The notes: generated from the sequence alone by a model not told the origin. Positions 1 to 8,303 are shown, numbered from the stretch's first letter. The stretch: 64,000 bases of DNA from Lysinibacillus sphaericus (GCF_006864135.1 NZ_SADV01000004.1:1-64000), one strand, 5' to 3'. Made by a program: numbers and translations.

Positions 1-23
1 CTTTTTTCTCATTATAAACAAAA

Positions 24-71
24 GTACCCTATAGGATAGACTTTTTTCAAAGTGTCTATCTTATAGGGTAC
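24..71. terminator. long inverted repeat, possible bidirectional terminator
   Basis: Arms 24-41 and 54-71 (GTACCCTATAGGATAGAC against its complement with one wobble position) make an 18-bp stem with a T-rich 12-nt loop. No clean T-run follows on the plus strand. It may end a gene lying to the left of the window, or be a mobile-element remnant. Confidence 0.4.
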
Positions 72-306
72 AGTTTAATTTAGGGGCGAACTCTTTTGAA
101 AACTTACGCAAAGGAGAGCTCTTTAACACGAGTTTAGACAATATTTTTTTCCCTCGGGTCTCCCGTAATATCGTTTTGTCTAGCTGTCTTTATGTTGCTA
201 TGGAAACGTTCACTAACGATGCACTTCTGATTTTTCTTTTTACAGCTATTCCGATCATCTACCTAAAACGGTTTACAAAATTAGGTAATCTATGTAATCT
301 AAATTA
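72..306 (+). other. gene-free stretch with an open frame, possible C-terminal gene relic
   Basis: A frame without stops runs through about 78 codons to a TAA at 304-306. Its end encodes a hydrophobic segment (LLIFLFTAIPIIYL) followed by basic residues, as at the end of a membrane protein. There is no ribosome binding site or good start codon. I do not recognise the sequence, and it may be chance. The rest of 1-402 holds only the hairpin and the promoter of the next gene. Confidence 0.2.
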
Positions 307-339
307 AAAAAACTGAAAATATAAAATTTTGGATATCTC

Positions 340-368
340 TTTAAATGTATCGCATATTGCGATATAAT
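340..368 (+). promoter_or_regulatory. promoter with overlapping palindromic operator (MarR autoregulation)
   Basis: A perfect interrupted palindrome TATCGCA-TAT-TGCGATA lies at 348-364. It overlaps a consensus -10 TATAAT at 363-368, with a weak -35 (TTTAAA, 340-345) 17 bp upstream. A further half-site-like AGCGATATA follows at 376-384. MarR proteins commonly bind such sites to repress their own operon. The assignment to the adjacent gene is inferred from position. Confidence 0.6.
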
Positions 369-402
369 CTGTTTAAGCGATATATTAAAAGGAGTAAAAT
401 TA

Positions 403-801
403 ATGATTAAAGAATTAAATAACTATTTTACATCAATTTATTACCATCTACATACAACGCATGAAGAGTCTATTTCGCATCAAAGCGTACGTATTTTACA
501 GATGATTCACAAGGAGGGTGAAGTAACTGTCCGTGATATTGCTGAGTTGCTGAATATTTCTCAAAACACAGCGTCAGAACATATAAAAAAGCTAGAGCGT
601 AATGGCTGGGTGAAAAAGGAGCGATCTATCGAAGATCAACGCAAAGTATATCTACATCTTACATCTGAAGGGCTTCACATCTTAAAGAAAAACACAGAGT
701 TAGATGATGAAAAACTACAATATGCACTAAAGCAGCTTTCAGAAGAACAACAGCAAATAATTTTACAGGCATTTCGTCTATTAAGCGAGGTGTCTAAATA
801 A
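403..801 (+). CDS. MarR-family transcriptional regulator
   Basis: A 132-residue winged-helix regulator. Residues about 25-95 contain the MarR core: a helix-turn-helix (VTVRDIAELLNISQNTASEHIKKLERNGWV) and a wing with the basic EDQRKVYLHLT motif typical of the family. The start is an ATG preceded by AAAGGAG 8-9 nt upstream. Its stop overlaps the next start (TAATG), so it is translationally coupled to the DUF3147 gene, and the GNAT gene 11 bp further on probably belongs to the same operon. A palindrome over the -10 suggests autorepression. The ligand is unknown. Confidence 0.85.
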   Translation: MIKELNNYFTSIYYHLHTTHEESISHQSVRILQMIHKEGEVTVRDIAELLNISQNTASEHIKKLERNGWVKKERSIEDQRKVYLHLTSEGLHILKKNTELDDEKLQYALKQLSEEQQQIILQAFRLLSEVSK

Positions 802-1148
802 TGTACACATTCGTAAAAATTCTTTGCTCGGCAGCCGTGATCGGTATTGTTACAGAGATTGCTAGAAGATTTCCTTCCTATGGCGGTATTATTGCCGCCC
901 TACCACTTGTCAGTATTTTAAGTATCATTTGGCTTACTGTGCAAAGTGAGTCGAGTGAACATATTCAGCGCTTTACGGTTGGTGTAATCGTTGGACTACC
1001 AGCTACAATGTTTATGCTATTTGTTATTTATATGGCGATGAAATCATCGATCCATATCGTGTTTGCCATTGGACTAGGAATTGTTTCGTGGGCAGTATTT
1101 CTAGGTGTTCAAAAAGCCATTGCTAGTGTATTTAATTTTTCAATTTAG
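801..1148 (+). CDS. DUF3147-type small integral membrane protein
   Basis: A 115-residue protein that is almost entirely hydrophobic, with about four membrane segments (near residues 5-22, 31-47, 61-80 and 87-106). The sequence and size fit the DUF3147 family of uncharacterised membrane proteins. Its ATG overlaps the stop of the marR-like gene by one base, so expression follows that repressor. Function is unknown; as a MarR target it could take part in export or membrane stress, but nothing in the sequence shows this. Confidence 0.7.
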   Translation: MYTFVKILCSAAVIGIVTEIARRFPSYGGIIAALPLVSILSIIWLTVQSESSEHIQRFTVGVIVGLPATMFMLFVIYMAMKSSIHIVFAIGLGIVSWAVFLGVQKAIASVFNFSI

Positions 1149-1159
1149 GAGAATAGTAG

Positions 1160-1642
1160 ATGACAGTAATTCCAATTCAGCAATTACATCAAAATGATGT
1201 GTTACAGTTTTTTAAAGAGCATTGGGGAAGTACAGAAATGGTCATTTCCAGTGGGGTATATGACTGTAGTAAATTAGATGGCTTCGCCTATGTAGATGCA
1301 CAAAACATGCTGTTAGGTCTCGTGACGTATATCATTCGTGATAAAGAATGTGAAATAATTTCCCTTGATAGTATTGTGGAGGGAAAGGGGATTGGTTCAT
1401 TGCTTGTACAAGCTGTTGAACAGCATGCATTCGAACATGGTTGTACAATGATTACCCTCATTACGACAAATGATAATTTACACGCGTTAAAATTTTACCA
1501 AAAAAGAGGCTATCAGTTAGTCGAAATCATACAAAACGCAGTCGAGCAAGCAAGAGCATATAAACCTGAGATTCCTTTACTCGGCAATGATGGGATTCCG
1601 ATACGTGATGAAATACGATTAGTAAAGCACTCTGGCTTATAA
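1160..1642 (+). CDS. GNAT-family N-acetyltransferase
   Basis: A 160-residue acetyltransferase. The acetyl-CoA binding loop is visible at about residues 73-82 (VEGKGIGSLLVQA, matching R/QxxGxG/A), followed by the C-terminal part with NDNLHALKFYQKRGY, the usual GNAT motif B. The start ATG has TAGGAGA upstream. It lies 11 bp after the DUF3147 gene and probably closes the marR operon. The substrate is unknown. Confidence 0.8.
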   Translation: MTVIPIQQLHQNDVLQFFKEHWGSTEMVISSGVYDCSKLDGFAYVDAQNMLLGLVTYIIRDKECEIISLDSIVEGKGIGSLLVQAVEQHAFEHGCTMITLITTNDNLHALKFYQKRGYQLVEIIQNAVEQARAYKPEIPLLGNDGIPIRDEIRLVKHSGL

Positions 1643-1662
1643 TGAGTCAGGTTGTTTTTTTT
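1632..1662 (+). terminator. rho-independent terminator
   Basis: A short stem CTGGCT/AGTCAG with one G-U pair is followed by a run of eight T. It overlaps the stop region of the GNAT gene and ends the marR operon. Confidence 0.55.
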
Positions 1663-1774
1663 GTGTACGTGAAGAAGTCGATTGGTAAAGAAAAATCCTC
1701 ACTGTTTATTTTCGAGGTTTCATCACCTACGATTTCTCGTTATACTTATGGGGAGTAAGAAAGTGAGGAATGAA

Positions 1775-2239
1775 ATGAAAAAATTATTATTTGTTTTATT
1801 ATTTAGTGTTCTAGTAGTGGGAGCGGCCTTTATTATTTATTTAAAAAGCAATCCACCACTTGTCATGAATAGTTATACGAATTCTACAGATGCTTCAACT
1901 ACAAAAATCGTAGAAATAGAGAATAAAGGACTACGTGACATAAAGCTTCGGCAAATACTTATTAATAATAAAGTGCCTGAAAATGTTGAACTCGTCGTGA
2001 GTAAGTCGGAACCGTTTGAAGCAGAAACGAAGCTAGTAGGTAATCCGGATATTACGTATCATAAATTAAGACAAGTAAACATTTTTCCAAGTCAATACAT
2101 AGATCGCAAGGCCATCGGAAAGGAGCCACAGCATTATGCGGTGAAGGTTGAGGCACCTAAAATTAAAAAAATCACGATTAAGTATGAGTATTTAAAAATG
2201 CCATTTACTTTAACAGCTGAGTTACAAGCTACTAACTAA
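1775..2239 (+). CDS. hypothetical membrane-anchored protein
   Basis: About 154 residues. The frame is open further upstream, but the start chosen is the ATG at 1775 (MKKLLFVLLFSVLVVGAAFIIYL), because a GTGAGG ribosome binding site sits 6-8 nt before it and a membrane or signal segment starts there. The remainder is an extracytoplasmic domain of about 130 residues with beta-type alternation. I do not recognise a family. It is a single gene closed by a strong terminator. Confidence 0.7.
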   Translation: MKKLLFVLLFSVLVVGAAFIIYLKSNPPLVMNSYTNSTDASTTKIVEIENKGLRDIKLRQILINNKVPENVELVVSKSEPFEAETKLVGNPDITYHKLRQVNIFPSQYIDRKAIGKEPQHYAVKVEAPKIKKITIKYEYLKMPFTLTAELQATN

Positions 2240-2289
2240 AATGAAACTATAATCAGGGAGGTTTTCTTTCCTGAATTAGTTAGAATTAG

Positions 2290-2337
2290 AAAAGCGCAAG
2301 AAATCAACGTTTCTAAAATTGATTTCTCGCGCTTTTT
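2290..2337. terminator. bidirectional rho-independent terminator
   Basis: AAAAGCGC-AGAAATCAA pairs with TTGATTTCTCGCGCTTTTT, a long stem with A-run and T-run flanks. It separates the plus-strand gene ending at 2239 from the convergent MFS gene. The remaining bases 2338-2528 hold AT-rich sequence in which I see no gene. Confidence 0.8.
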
Positions 2338-2528
2338 AAGGTTTTGATCAGTAACCTTATTGAAGCTATATAAAAAAGATTGGTTGTTTTTAATAAAGAT
2401 TGATAATTTGTAATAAAGTTTGATAAAAATCGATATAAAGATTGTGAAGAAATGTACTTAAACGAAAGGTGCGGGTTATTTCAACAGTGTAATTTAACTT
2501 GTGTTCAACAATCGGGCTTTTTGCTTGT

Positions 2529-3740
2529 TTATGAAGCACTCCTGCTTTGAAATCTTTTATAAGGTAGTATGGAAACCAAGAGCAGTAAAACACCAAACAG
2601 CACAAATAAAGCAGAACTAGGCAGTACATGATATAATGCGGGGGACATTCCACCAAGCGCCATACCTGAATAACGGACGAAGTTAAAAACGCCTAAAGCT
2701 GTTCCTCGGTGCTCGCTGTACTCATTGCTAATAAGCGTCGAGAAAAGGGGGGCGGAAAATCCAACCATAATTCCATAACCAAATAAGATAATGCTTAACC
2801 CCACAAGTGATTGAGTGTGAAGTACACCAAATAGTATGACCTGCAAAGGCATAACAATTAACAGTGAGATAAACAAAGTATTTAGAGATATTTTTTTCTG
2901 CAACCTTTTAAATAACATACTCCCGACAATCATGCTGACTGTCAAAGGTAAATATAATAATCCAATGAACTGTAAATATACATGATAATGATCATGGAGC
3001 AAGACAGGCAGATAGACAAGAATAGCAAAATAGATGAAAAACACTAAAAAGCTAATGATCATAATACTTGTTCCAATGTAATGGGAAAAGACTGCCTTAT
3101 ATGCATGGATAAATCCTTTGGACGGTATTTCGTCAGTTTCATTCTGTTTTTCACTTGGCAGCAAATAAACAATGAACATCAGCAAGGAAACCGCCATGAT
3201 CAAAAGAAAAAGGAAAATTCCCTCATAACCAAAAAACTCTCCAATAAAACCTCCAACCACAGGTGAAACGGCTGGTGCAAGGGTAAGCAGGATTTGATAC
3301 GTTCCCATGGCACTTCCTCTTGCTTCACCTTCAAATAACTGTGCAATCATACTGATTGCAACTAAAGGGATTATCCCGGCCCCGATTGCCTGAATCATTC
3401 TGAACAGCGTAAACAACGTAAAACTGTTGGTGTAAGCACAAAAGACTGCTGATACGCCCATCAAAAGAAGACTAATGAGCAATAATCTTTTTTTATTTTG
3501 ATGTTCAACTACAGTTCCCAGAACAATCTGGATCACCGCAATAATAAAGATAAAGCTACTGACCGTAAAATTCACCCAGCTGATGGATACTTCAAACGAA
3601 TCCCGAATAAGGGGAATAATCGGTGTATAGATGTTCTGGCTTAAAGAAGCAAAAAACGTGCTAATACTCAAGGCGTATAAGACAAACGATTTTTTTGCGT
3701 TACATTTTGCATATTTAGTTTCCAAATGGAACGTCATCAC
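2529..3740 (-). CDS. MFS transporter, DHA1-type drug exporter
   Basis: A 403-residue protein with about 12 predicted membrane segments. After TM2 it carries a loop like the MFS motif A region (GTVVEHQNKKRLLL, partly degenerate), and in TM5 PAVSPVVGGFIG, which fits motif C of drug:H+ antiporters. Its start overlaps the 3' end of the upstream marR-type gene by 26 bp, so the two form an operon. Export of a toxic compound under MarR control is the likely role; the substrate is unknown. Confidence 0.8.
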   Translation of the reverse strand: MMTFHLETKYAKCNAKKSFVLYALSISTFFASLSQNIYTPIIPLIRDSFEVSISWVNFTVSSFIFIIAVIQIVLGTVVEHQNKKRLLLISLLLMGVSAVFCAYTNSFTLFTLFRMIQAIGAGIIPLVAISMIAQLFEGEARGSAMGTYQILLTLAPAVSPVVGGFIGEFFGYEGIFLFLLIMAVSLLMFIVYLLPSEKQNETDEIPSKGFIHAYKAVFSHYIGTSIMIISFLVFFIYFAILVYLPVLLHDHYHVYLQFIGLLYLPLTVSMIVGSMLFKRLQKKISLNTLFISLLIVMPLQVILFGVLHTQSLVGLSIILFGYGIMVGFSAPLFSTLISNEYSEHRGTALGVFNFVRYSGMALGGMSPALYHVLPSSALFVLFGVLLLLVSILPYKRFQSRSAS

Positions 3741-4203
3741 CTTTAAGTTTGTCAGTAATCATTTCTAAAAAAGTTATAATGGTTTCTAATTCGTCGGTAT
3801 TGAAACTATCTAATAGGCGCAGGTATCGATTTCTTGCCTTCTCATGCAATTGATCGTGGATAGAGGCAAGTTGTTTCCCTAAATCAGTAAGGAGATAGTG
3901 AACTTCTTTTTGATTGGTCTCCTGTCTGGTCTCGACAATAACGTTCTTCTCTAGCATTTTTTTGATTGCCTTTGTAATGGCTGGCTTGGAGACGTTTAAC
4001 GTTTCCGAAAGGGATGTATTATTCGCAGATCCCTGCGCCTTGATGGCTGAAACAATATGTAATTGAGTGAGAGTCCAATCCATAACAATGGAGTTTTCCT
4101 CATTTTTTTTACTGAAGCTTTTCCTCTTTTGGACGGCTTCTCTTTCTTTGATAAATTGTTGCAAAGCATTCAACGCTTCCGTCTTTTTGTCTATATGATT
4201 CAT
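3715..4203 (-). CDS. MarR-family repressor of the MFS exporter
   Basis: A 162-residue MarR regulator with the winged helix at about residues 45-120 (LSETLNVSKPAITKAIKKMLEKNVI, then a wing ending NQKEVHYLLT). An N-terminal extension rich in charged residues precedes it. It is transcribed first in an operon with the MFS gene, which it overlaps. Two tandem GTTAAC palindromes directly upstream are the probable binding sites, so it should repress its own operon. Confidence 0.85.
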   Translation of the reverse strand: MNHIDKKTEALNALQQFIKEREAVQKRKSFSKKNEENSIVMDWTLTQLHIVSAIKAQGSANNTSLSETLNVSKPAITKAIKKMLEKNVIVETRQETNQKEVHYLLTDLGKQLASIHDQLHEKARNRYLRLLDSFNTDELETIITFLEMITDKLKGDDVPFGN

Positions 4204-4227
4204 AATGTATCACCTAACTTTTTGTCT

Positions 4228-4270
4228 TTTTGTTAACCGGTTAACAAAATTAGTTTACCAGTTAACAAAA
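4228..4270. promoter_or_regulatory. two tandem palindromic operators for the marR-MFS operon
   Basis: Site 1 is a perfect 22-bp palindrome at 4228-4249 centred on GTTAACCGGTTAAC. Site 2 has its core at 4253-4266 (GTTTACCAGTTAAC) with two mismatches. The centres are 21 bp apart, two helical turns, so two dimers would bind the same face. They lie 25-67 bp upstream of the marR start codon. Confidence 0.75.
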
Positions 4271-4328
4271 AGAGGTGTCAAGTGTAAATTAACTGATAAA
4301 CAATCAGACGCTGTTCTTCTTTTATAAA

Positions 4329-4420
4329 ACTCCCATGAAAGAACTTAATTATCTTTCATTTTCTGTGGTGAAGAGATTATTTTCGCGCTTCATGGATGGC
4401 TAAAGGGGTGCTTTAGGATA
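4329..4420. repeat. dispersed structured repeat, copy 1
   Basis: First hairpin ATGAAAG...CTTTCAT, then a second hairpin (GTGAAG...CTTCAT) flanked by TCTGTGGTG and CATGGATGGCTAA. Close copies occur at 28119-28217 and 52243-52305. The surrounding gap 4271-4503 holds no gene. Confidence 0.7.
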
Positions 4421-4503
4421 AGAAGGATCTAAAAAACGTTGGCTTTTTTATATACAGTGAAATCAAGAGTTTAGAGTGATTTTTAATCAAACTTTATTAT
4501 AAT

Positions 4504-4860
4504 TTAACACTTATCACTTTCTTTTTTTATTTGTAAATTGCCCTTATTAAACATAACAAGTCCGTTAAATCGCTCATATAAACCATATAACGGATATAAC
4601 AGTCCAAGGAATACGATAAAAGAAGGTATTTTTTCGATAACAGGGATTACGCCTGATAGGAAAGATCTTAATGTTTCTGTTAAGAAAATAAATAAAGGAA
4701 TGATTGCAATCGTACCAATTAATAGAAATGGGGTTATTTTTGTCTCTTTTAATTTGACGTGGCAATGTGGACATTCCATGGTAAATGGTGGTGAAAAATC
4801 CTCAAAGTCTTCAAGCGTTATTGCTTCTTGACAGTCTGGACAAGGTATAGATGTTTTCAT
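4504..4860 (-). CDS. zinc-ribbon membrane protein
   Basis: A 118-residue protein. Residues 8-36 form a small zinc ribbon with two CxxC knuckles (CPDC and CPHC). Two to three membrane segments follow at about residues 45-62, 66-74 and 78-94. Its AAGGAG ribosome binding site lies 8 nt before the ATG. The family is unrecognised. It is a single-gene unit. Confidence 0.7.
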   Translation of the reverse strand: MKTSIPCPDCQEAITLEDFEDFSPPFTMECPHCHVKLKETKITPFLLIGTIAIIPLFIFLTETLRSFLSGVIPVIEKIPSFIVFLGLLYPLYGLYERFNGLVMFNKGNLQIKKESDKC

Positions 4861-5185
4861 AAATAAATCTCCTTAAAAACGAATTCCCTTTAGTATAGTT
4901 GAGAATACTTCCAAAAGTAAGCGGGAAATATAGAGTAAAGATGTTGGGAATCAAAGAAAAAGCGTATATAAGAAAAGGATCAGGTTCCATAAAACTTTTA
5001 TGGGGAAGTGCGCTGGACCGTTAAAGAGGGATAAAGCTTTGAATGGCTAATGAGCTATATACTCGTTTTATGTCTTATCATTTATGCCCGTGTCATTTCA
5101 TAAGATTGTTTGATGAAAAAATACCATTACTACTAAATCGTGGTAATCTAATAGTAACATTCATTGAAATGTTAGGAGGGACTAA
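4861..5185. other. intergenic, no gene seen
   Basis: Between two divergent genes. No open frame with a ribosome binding site, no long palindrome and no recognised relic was found. Promoters for both flanking genes are expected here, but none matches consensus well. Confidence 0.5.
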
Positions 5186-5695
5186 ATGGGGTTTGTCGTC
5201 ATCGGCATAGTACTTGTTGTTTGTATTTTCACTGTGACTTTAGTGGTTATTAGGGAGCGTTCAAACGGGGATATTAAACTGGAAGTAACAGCTGTATGTG
5301 AAGGGAAAAATGAATTAGATCAAGCTATTATAAAGATATATTTTACATTTTCAATAGGCAAACTTACACATCGTAAAAAAGAAATAATGGGCAGTATTGA
5401 TTGGTCAAAAGGATGGATGCCTGTTTGTTATAATTTGAAGGAATATGGAGTCTATAAGGACGAAAGATTACTCCCTGCTACAAATGAGAAAACGTATACA
5501 ACCTTTGAAATCAACGCTACAAATGCGATAGATTCTCTGGGACGAGGTGAGGGGTATGTTGTATTAATATTAGAGGACCCTGTTTCTTCAGATAAATCCA
5601 GCGCAGGTGTGATTCTTGTAGTAACGGCCAATATGGTGAGCTATCAGCTATCTGATTCAACTAGCTGGAATAATGACTTTGCAATTAATCATTAA
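5186..5695 (+). CDS. hypothetical protein with N-terminal membrane anchor
   Basis: A 169-residue protein: one transmembrane segment at about 2-24, then a soluble domain of about 140 residues with regular beta-strand-like stretches and no catalytic motif I can name. The ATG follows TTAGGAGGG at good spacing. A terminator follows the stop codon at once, so it is monocistronic. The family is not recognised. Confidence 0.7.
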   Translation: MGFVVIGIVLVVCIFTVTLVVIRERSNGDIKLEVTAVCEGKNELDQAIIKIYFTFSIGKLTHRKKEIMGSIDWSKGWMPVCYNLKEYGVYKDERLLPATNEKTYTTFEINATNAIDSLGRGEGYVVLILEDPVSSDKSSAGVILVVTANMVSYQLSDSTSWNNDFAINH

Positions 5696-5702
5696 ATAAT
5701 AA

Positions 5703-5746
5703 AAAAGCTATTCGTTAGGAAATAAAGTACCTGATGAATAGCTTTT
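5703..5746 (+). terminator. rho-independent terminator
   Basis: AAAAGCTATTC pairs with GAATAGCTTTT around a 22-nt loop, directly after the 169-residue gene. Confidence 0.75.
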
Positions 5747-5818
5747 CTGTTTGGTAGGGTAATAATGAAACCTATTCAAGTTAATTTCGTAGAATATTAA
5801 AAGGAAGGAGTGTCTTTG

Positions 5819-6244
5819 TTGTATTCGGTACTCTACTATAAGGAAAAACCTTGGGAGATAGATATTGAAGAGGAATTATACAAATATGCTGCTGGGGTTC
5901 AAAAGCACATCGCTTTCTTAACCTATGGCAATCAGTTAGATGAACAAGCCTTAGATGAACTGATTGCAACATATTTAACAGAGGAAAGTTGCGATGACTC
6001 AAACAAATTTAATATAAGGTACGATACATATGATGCCGATGTGAAAAGTTCCCATAGGAATCATTGGATTTTTGGAATTCAGATGGACGATGAGCAGCTT
6101 TTAGAGTTTGAAGCGACTATCCAACGCATAGATGGTACGCATGTCCGAATTCAACATAGGAGTAGGGGACATTATGAAGTTAAAATTGATGGTAAACTAT
6201 ATTCCACAAGCGAGAGTGCTCGAAGGTTTACAGAGAGCCTGTAG
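5819..6244 (+). CDS. hypothetical protein
   Basis: About 141 residues, acidic N-terminal half, with no signal peptide or membrane segment. The frame is open from a GTG at 5810, but the AAGGAG at 5805-5810 would overlap that codon. The TTG at 5819, 8 nt downstream of it, is the better start (TTG at 5816 is possible). The family is unrecognised. A 49-codon ORF follows 20 bp downstream and may be translated with it. Confidence 0.6.
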   Translation: MYSVLYYKEKPWEIDIEEELYKYAAGVQKHIAFLTYGNQLDEQALDELIATYLTEESCDDSNKFNIRYDTYDADVKSSHRNHWIFGIQMDDEQLLEFEATIQRIDGTHVRIQHRSRGHYEVKIDGKLYSTSESARRFTESL

Positions 6245-6264
6245 AAGGGAGATATTTACTTTTT

Positions 6265-6414
6265 ATGGACGAGGAGTCAGAAGATAATGAGCAGTTAAGA
6301 AGTAAAATGCATATGATGCCAGTAAAATTGCAATCGCTTTCTCTATCAGCGACAACTCCTCGTGAAGAATGGGAAGTATATGTACGAGATTGGATCAAAC
6401 AATTACTAAAATAA
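6265..6414 (+). CDS. small hypothetical protein (49 aa)
   Basis: An ATG-started frame of 49 residues with an acidic N-terminus and the C-terminal stretch EEWEVYVRDWIKQLLK, which looks like an amphipathic helix. GGGAG lies about 12 nt upstream, which is long spacing. It follows the 141-residue gene by 20 bp and precedes amj by 46 bp. Codon usage looks coding, but there is no homologue I recognise. Confidence 0.45.
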   Translation: MDEESEDNEQLRSKMHMMPVKLQSLSLSATTPREEWEVYVRDWIKQLLK

Positions 6415-6460
6415 TATAAGAGTGACGACCAATCATCAACCGAAAAGAAGGTAATAGGTT

Positions 6461-7273
6461 TTGGATATTTTGACAGATAAATTAATAATAATTGGTTTGT
6501 TTATTCTCATCATTCACTCGATAGAGACACTTGCGTATGCAGTACGATTATCGGGTGCACGTGTAAAATTATTAGCCTCTGCATTATCATTGTTCAATGT
6601 CATGGTCATGTTTTCAAGGCTAGCAAACATGATGCAGCAACCTTTTACCGGAAGTCTGACTGACACAGCACCAAAGGAAACCACATTGGAATTTGTGGAA
6701 CAGCAATTCCGTATTCTTATTGGCGCCGCTTCATTAGGTACATTGGTAGGTATTCTACTATTGCCAACATTTGTAGCGATATTTTCAAGGGCTATTATAC
6801 ATTTATCTGAGGAAAGAGGCTCCATTCCAGCATTATTCAAAAAGGGTTTTAGTATTGAGTATATCAAACGGGGAATAAAACATATTCATTTGCCAAGCTT
6901 TTCATACTTAAAGGAGATTAGCTGGCGTAATATTCCCATTAAATTATTTATCGTGAATGTCGTTATAACAGCCATCTATACAATTGGTGTCTTGTCTGCA
7001 CTTTACGCCTCTTTATTAGTTCCTGAAAGATCGAATACTGCTGTGATGTCATCGGGACTTATTAATGGTGTAGCGACGATGTTACTCATTATATTTATTG
7101 ACCCTAAGATTTCCATTTTGGCAGATGATGTGATCAATCAAAGAGGCAGCTACTTAAGTCTTAAACGAGCATCTGTAATGATGATGGCATCAAGACTGCT
7201 AGGCACATTTTTGGCACAGCTATTATTTCTACCAGGAGCAAAATATATTGCTTGGTTTACACAATTCATGTAA
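6461..7273 (+). CDS. amj: Amj-type lipid II flippase
   Basis: A 270-residue polytopic membrane protein that matches B. subtilis Amj (YdaH, 271 aa; DUF2837 family) in length and in its N-terminal pattern HSIETLAYAVRLSGARVKLLA. In B. subtilis, Amj flips lipid-linked peptidoglycan precursor across the membrane as an alternative to MurJ and is induced by envelope stress through sigma-M. The start is a TTG with GAAGG upstream. I see no obvious ECF promoter. It is separated from the next lipoprotein gene by 118 bp. Confidence 0.85.
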   Translation: MDILTDKLIIIGLFILIIHSIETLAYAVRLSGARVKLLASALSLFNVMVMFSRLANMMQQPFTGSLTDTAPKETTLEFVEQQFRILIGAASLGTLVGILLLPTFVAIFSRAIIHLSEERGSIPALFKKGFSIEYIKRGIKHIHLPSFSYLKEISWRNIPIKLFIVNVVITAIYTIGVLSALYASLLVPERSNTAVMSSGLINGVATMLLIIFIDPKISILADDVINQRGSYLSLKRASVMMMASRLLGTFLAQLLFLPGAKYIAWFTQFM

Positions 7274-7391
7274 GGGGGATATACATTGATGATAATTCAA
7301 GCCGAATAACAGCTTTTTCTAAAAATTAAGAAGGATAGATCGAAGTTGATATTAATAGGATAACTTTCAAAGAAAGGAAAATCGATATTTA

Positions 7392-7751
7392 ATGAAAAAA
7401 TTATGCTTCCTAATTTTAATAATGTTTGTGTTAGTTGCTTGTAGTACGAATCAACAACAAGAGATCCATTACATAGCGAAAAGTGAGCACTGGAAGGCCG
7501 TATATCATAGTAATACTGACGAGGGCTTACAACTTTTCTATCTTGGGGAAGAGGGAGATTTAGGTGGTTTAGAAATAACGATAGAAGGGTCTAAAGAATC
7601 ACAAAATTATATTGACTACCAGGTAAATAAGGATAAACAATTAATTTTAAAGAAAAAAGAAAGTGCAAAAATATTTAAAAAGGATGCTGCCCCAACCATT
7701 CACATTAAGTGGCAGTCTCACAATGAGACTTTAGAAGTACGAAGTGGATGA
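7392..7751 (+). CDS. small lipoprotein
   Basis: A 119-residue secreted lipoprotein: signal peptide MKKLCFLILIMFVLVAC with lipobox LVAC, cysteine at residue 17. The mature part is a beta-rich domain ending in HIKWQSHNETLEVRSG. AAAGGAAA is upstream. The family is not recognised. Many Bacillaceae carry similar small lipoproteins of unknown role. Confidence 0.7.
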   Translation: MKKLCFLILIMFVLVACSTNQQQEIHYIAKSEHWKAVYHSNTDEGLQLFYLGEEGDLGGLEITIEGSKESQNYIDYQVNKDKQLILKKKESAKIFKKDAAPTIHIKWQSHNETLEVRSG

Positions 7752-7931
7752 AAACTTAGTATAGAGAATGAGGGGATGGAAATAAGATGAGCTCTTTGAT
7801 ACATACCTTCGCTTGAACACAGACAGTGCTCATCGTTGCAACGTTCCTACTAAAAGTAGAATATGCAGCAAGTACATAGTTGGGTGTAGAATCATAATTA
7901 ATGCACAAAAAGAATATTAATTGAGCATTTT

Positions 7932-8227
7932 GGCAGCGTAGCTTGCACCTCAACAAGTAAAAGAAATTAAGGTTGCAGATACACATCAAGAATGATTTAC
8001 AAAATGAACAAAAAAATCCGTGTAAGTATTGACGATCGACAAGAAAAGCTTGGTAAAAAATTCGTGAAGCTCAAATGAAAAAAATATCTTATATTTTAGT
8101 GCTTGGTGATTAAGAAATGGATCGTCAACATGTCACTGTTCGTAAATATGGTCAGCAAGCATTAATTGAAAAACCATTGCAACAGTTTATAGAGAAAATA
8201 AAGCGAGAAATACAGCAAAAAGCATAA
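7932..8227 (+). pseudogene. threonyl-tRNA synthetase C-terminal remnant
   Basis: Pieces of the ThrRS anticodon-binding domain are readable in different frames: LAPQQVKEIKVADTHQE, then SIDDRQEKLGKK, then YILVLGD and VTVRKYGQQ, ending IEKIKREIQQKA before a TAA at 8225-8227. In-frame stops and at least one frameshift break it. The catalytic domain is absent. The 180 bp before it (7752-7931) may be more decayed sequence but I cannot place it. Confidence 0.75.
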
Positions 8228-8250
8228 TCTTATAAAGGGTATTAAACAAT

Positions 8251-8303
8251 TTAGCTCACCTTTAGAGGGAAGTCATAACCCTCTAAAGGTGAGCTAAAAA
8301 AAT
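8251..8303 (+). terminator. very strong terminator hairpin
   Basis: A perfect 19-bp stem (8251-8269 against 8279-8297), loop of 9 nt, followed by an A-run on the plus strand. Its complement gives a T-run, so it works best for the minus strand. The nearest minus-strand gene ends at 8427. It may have ended the now-dead thrS copy. Confidence 0.7.

Noticed and set aside
2390-2656. 88-codon minus-strand frame at the end of the MFS gene
   Set aside because: Overlaps the MFS coding region in another frame and has no start signal.
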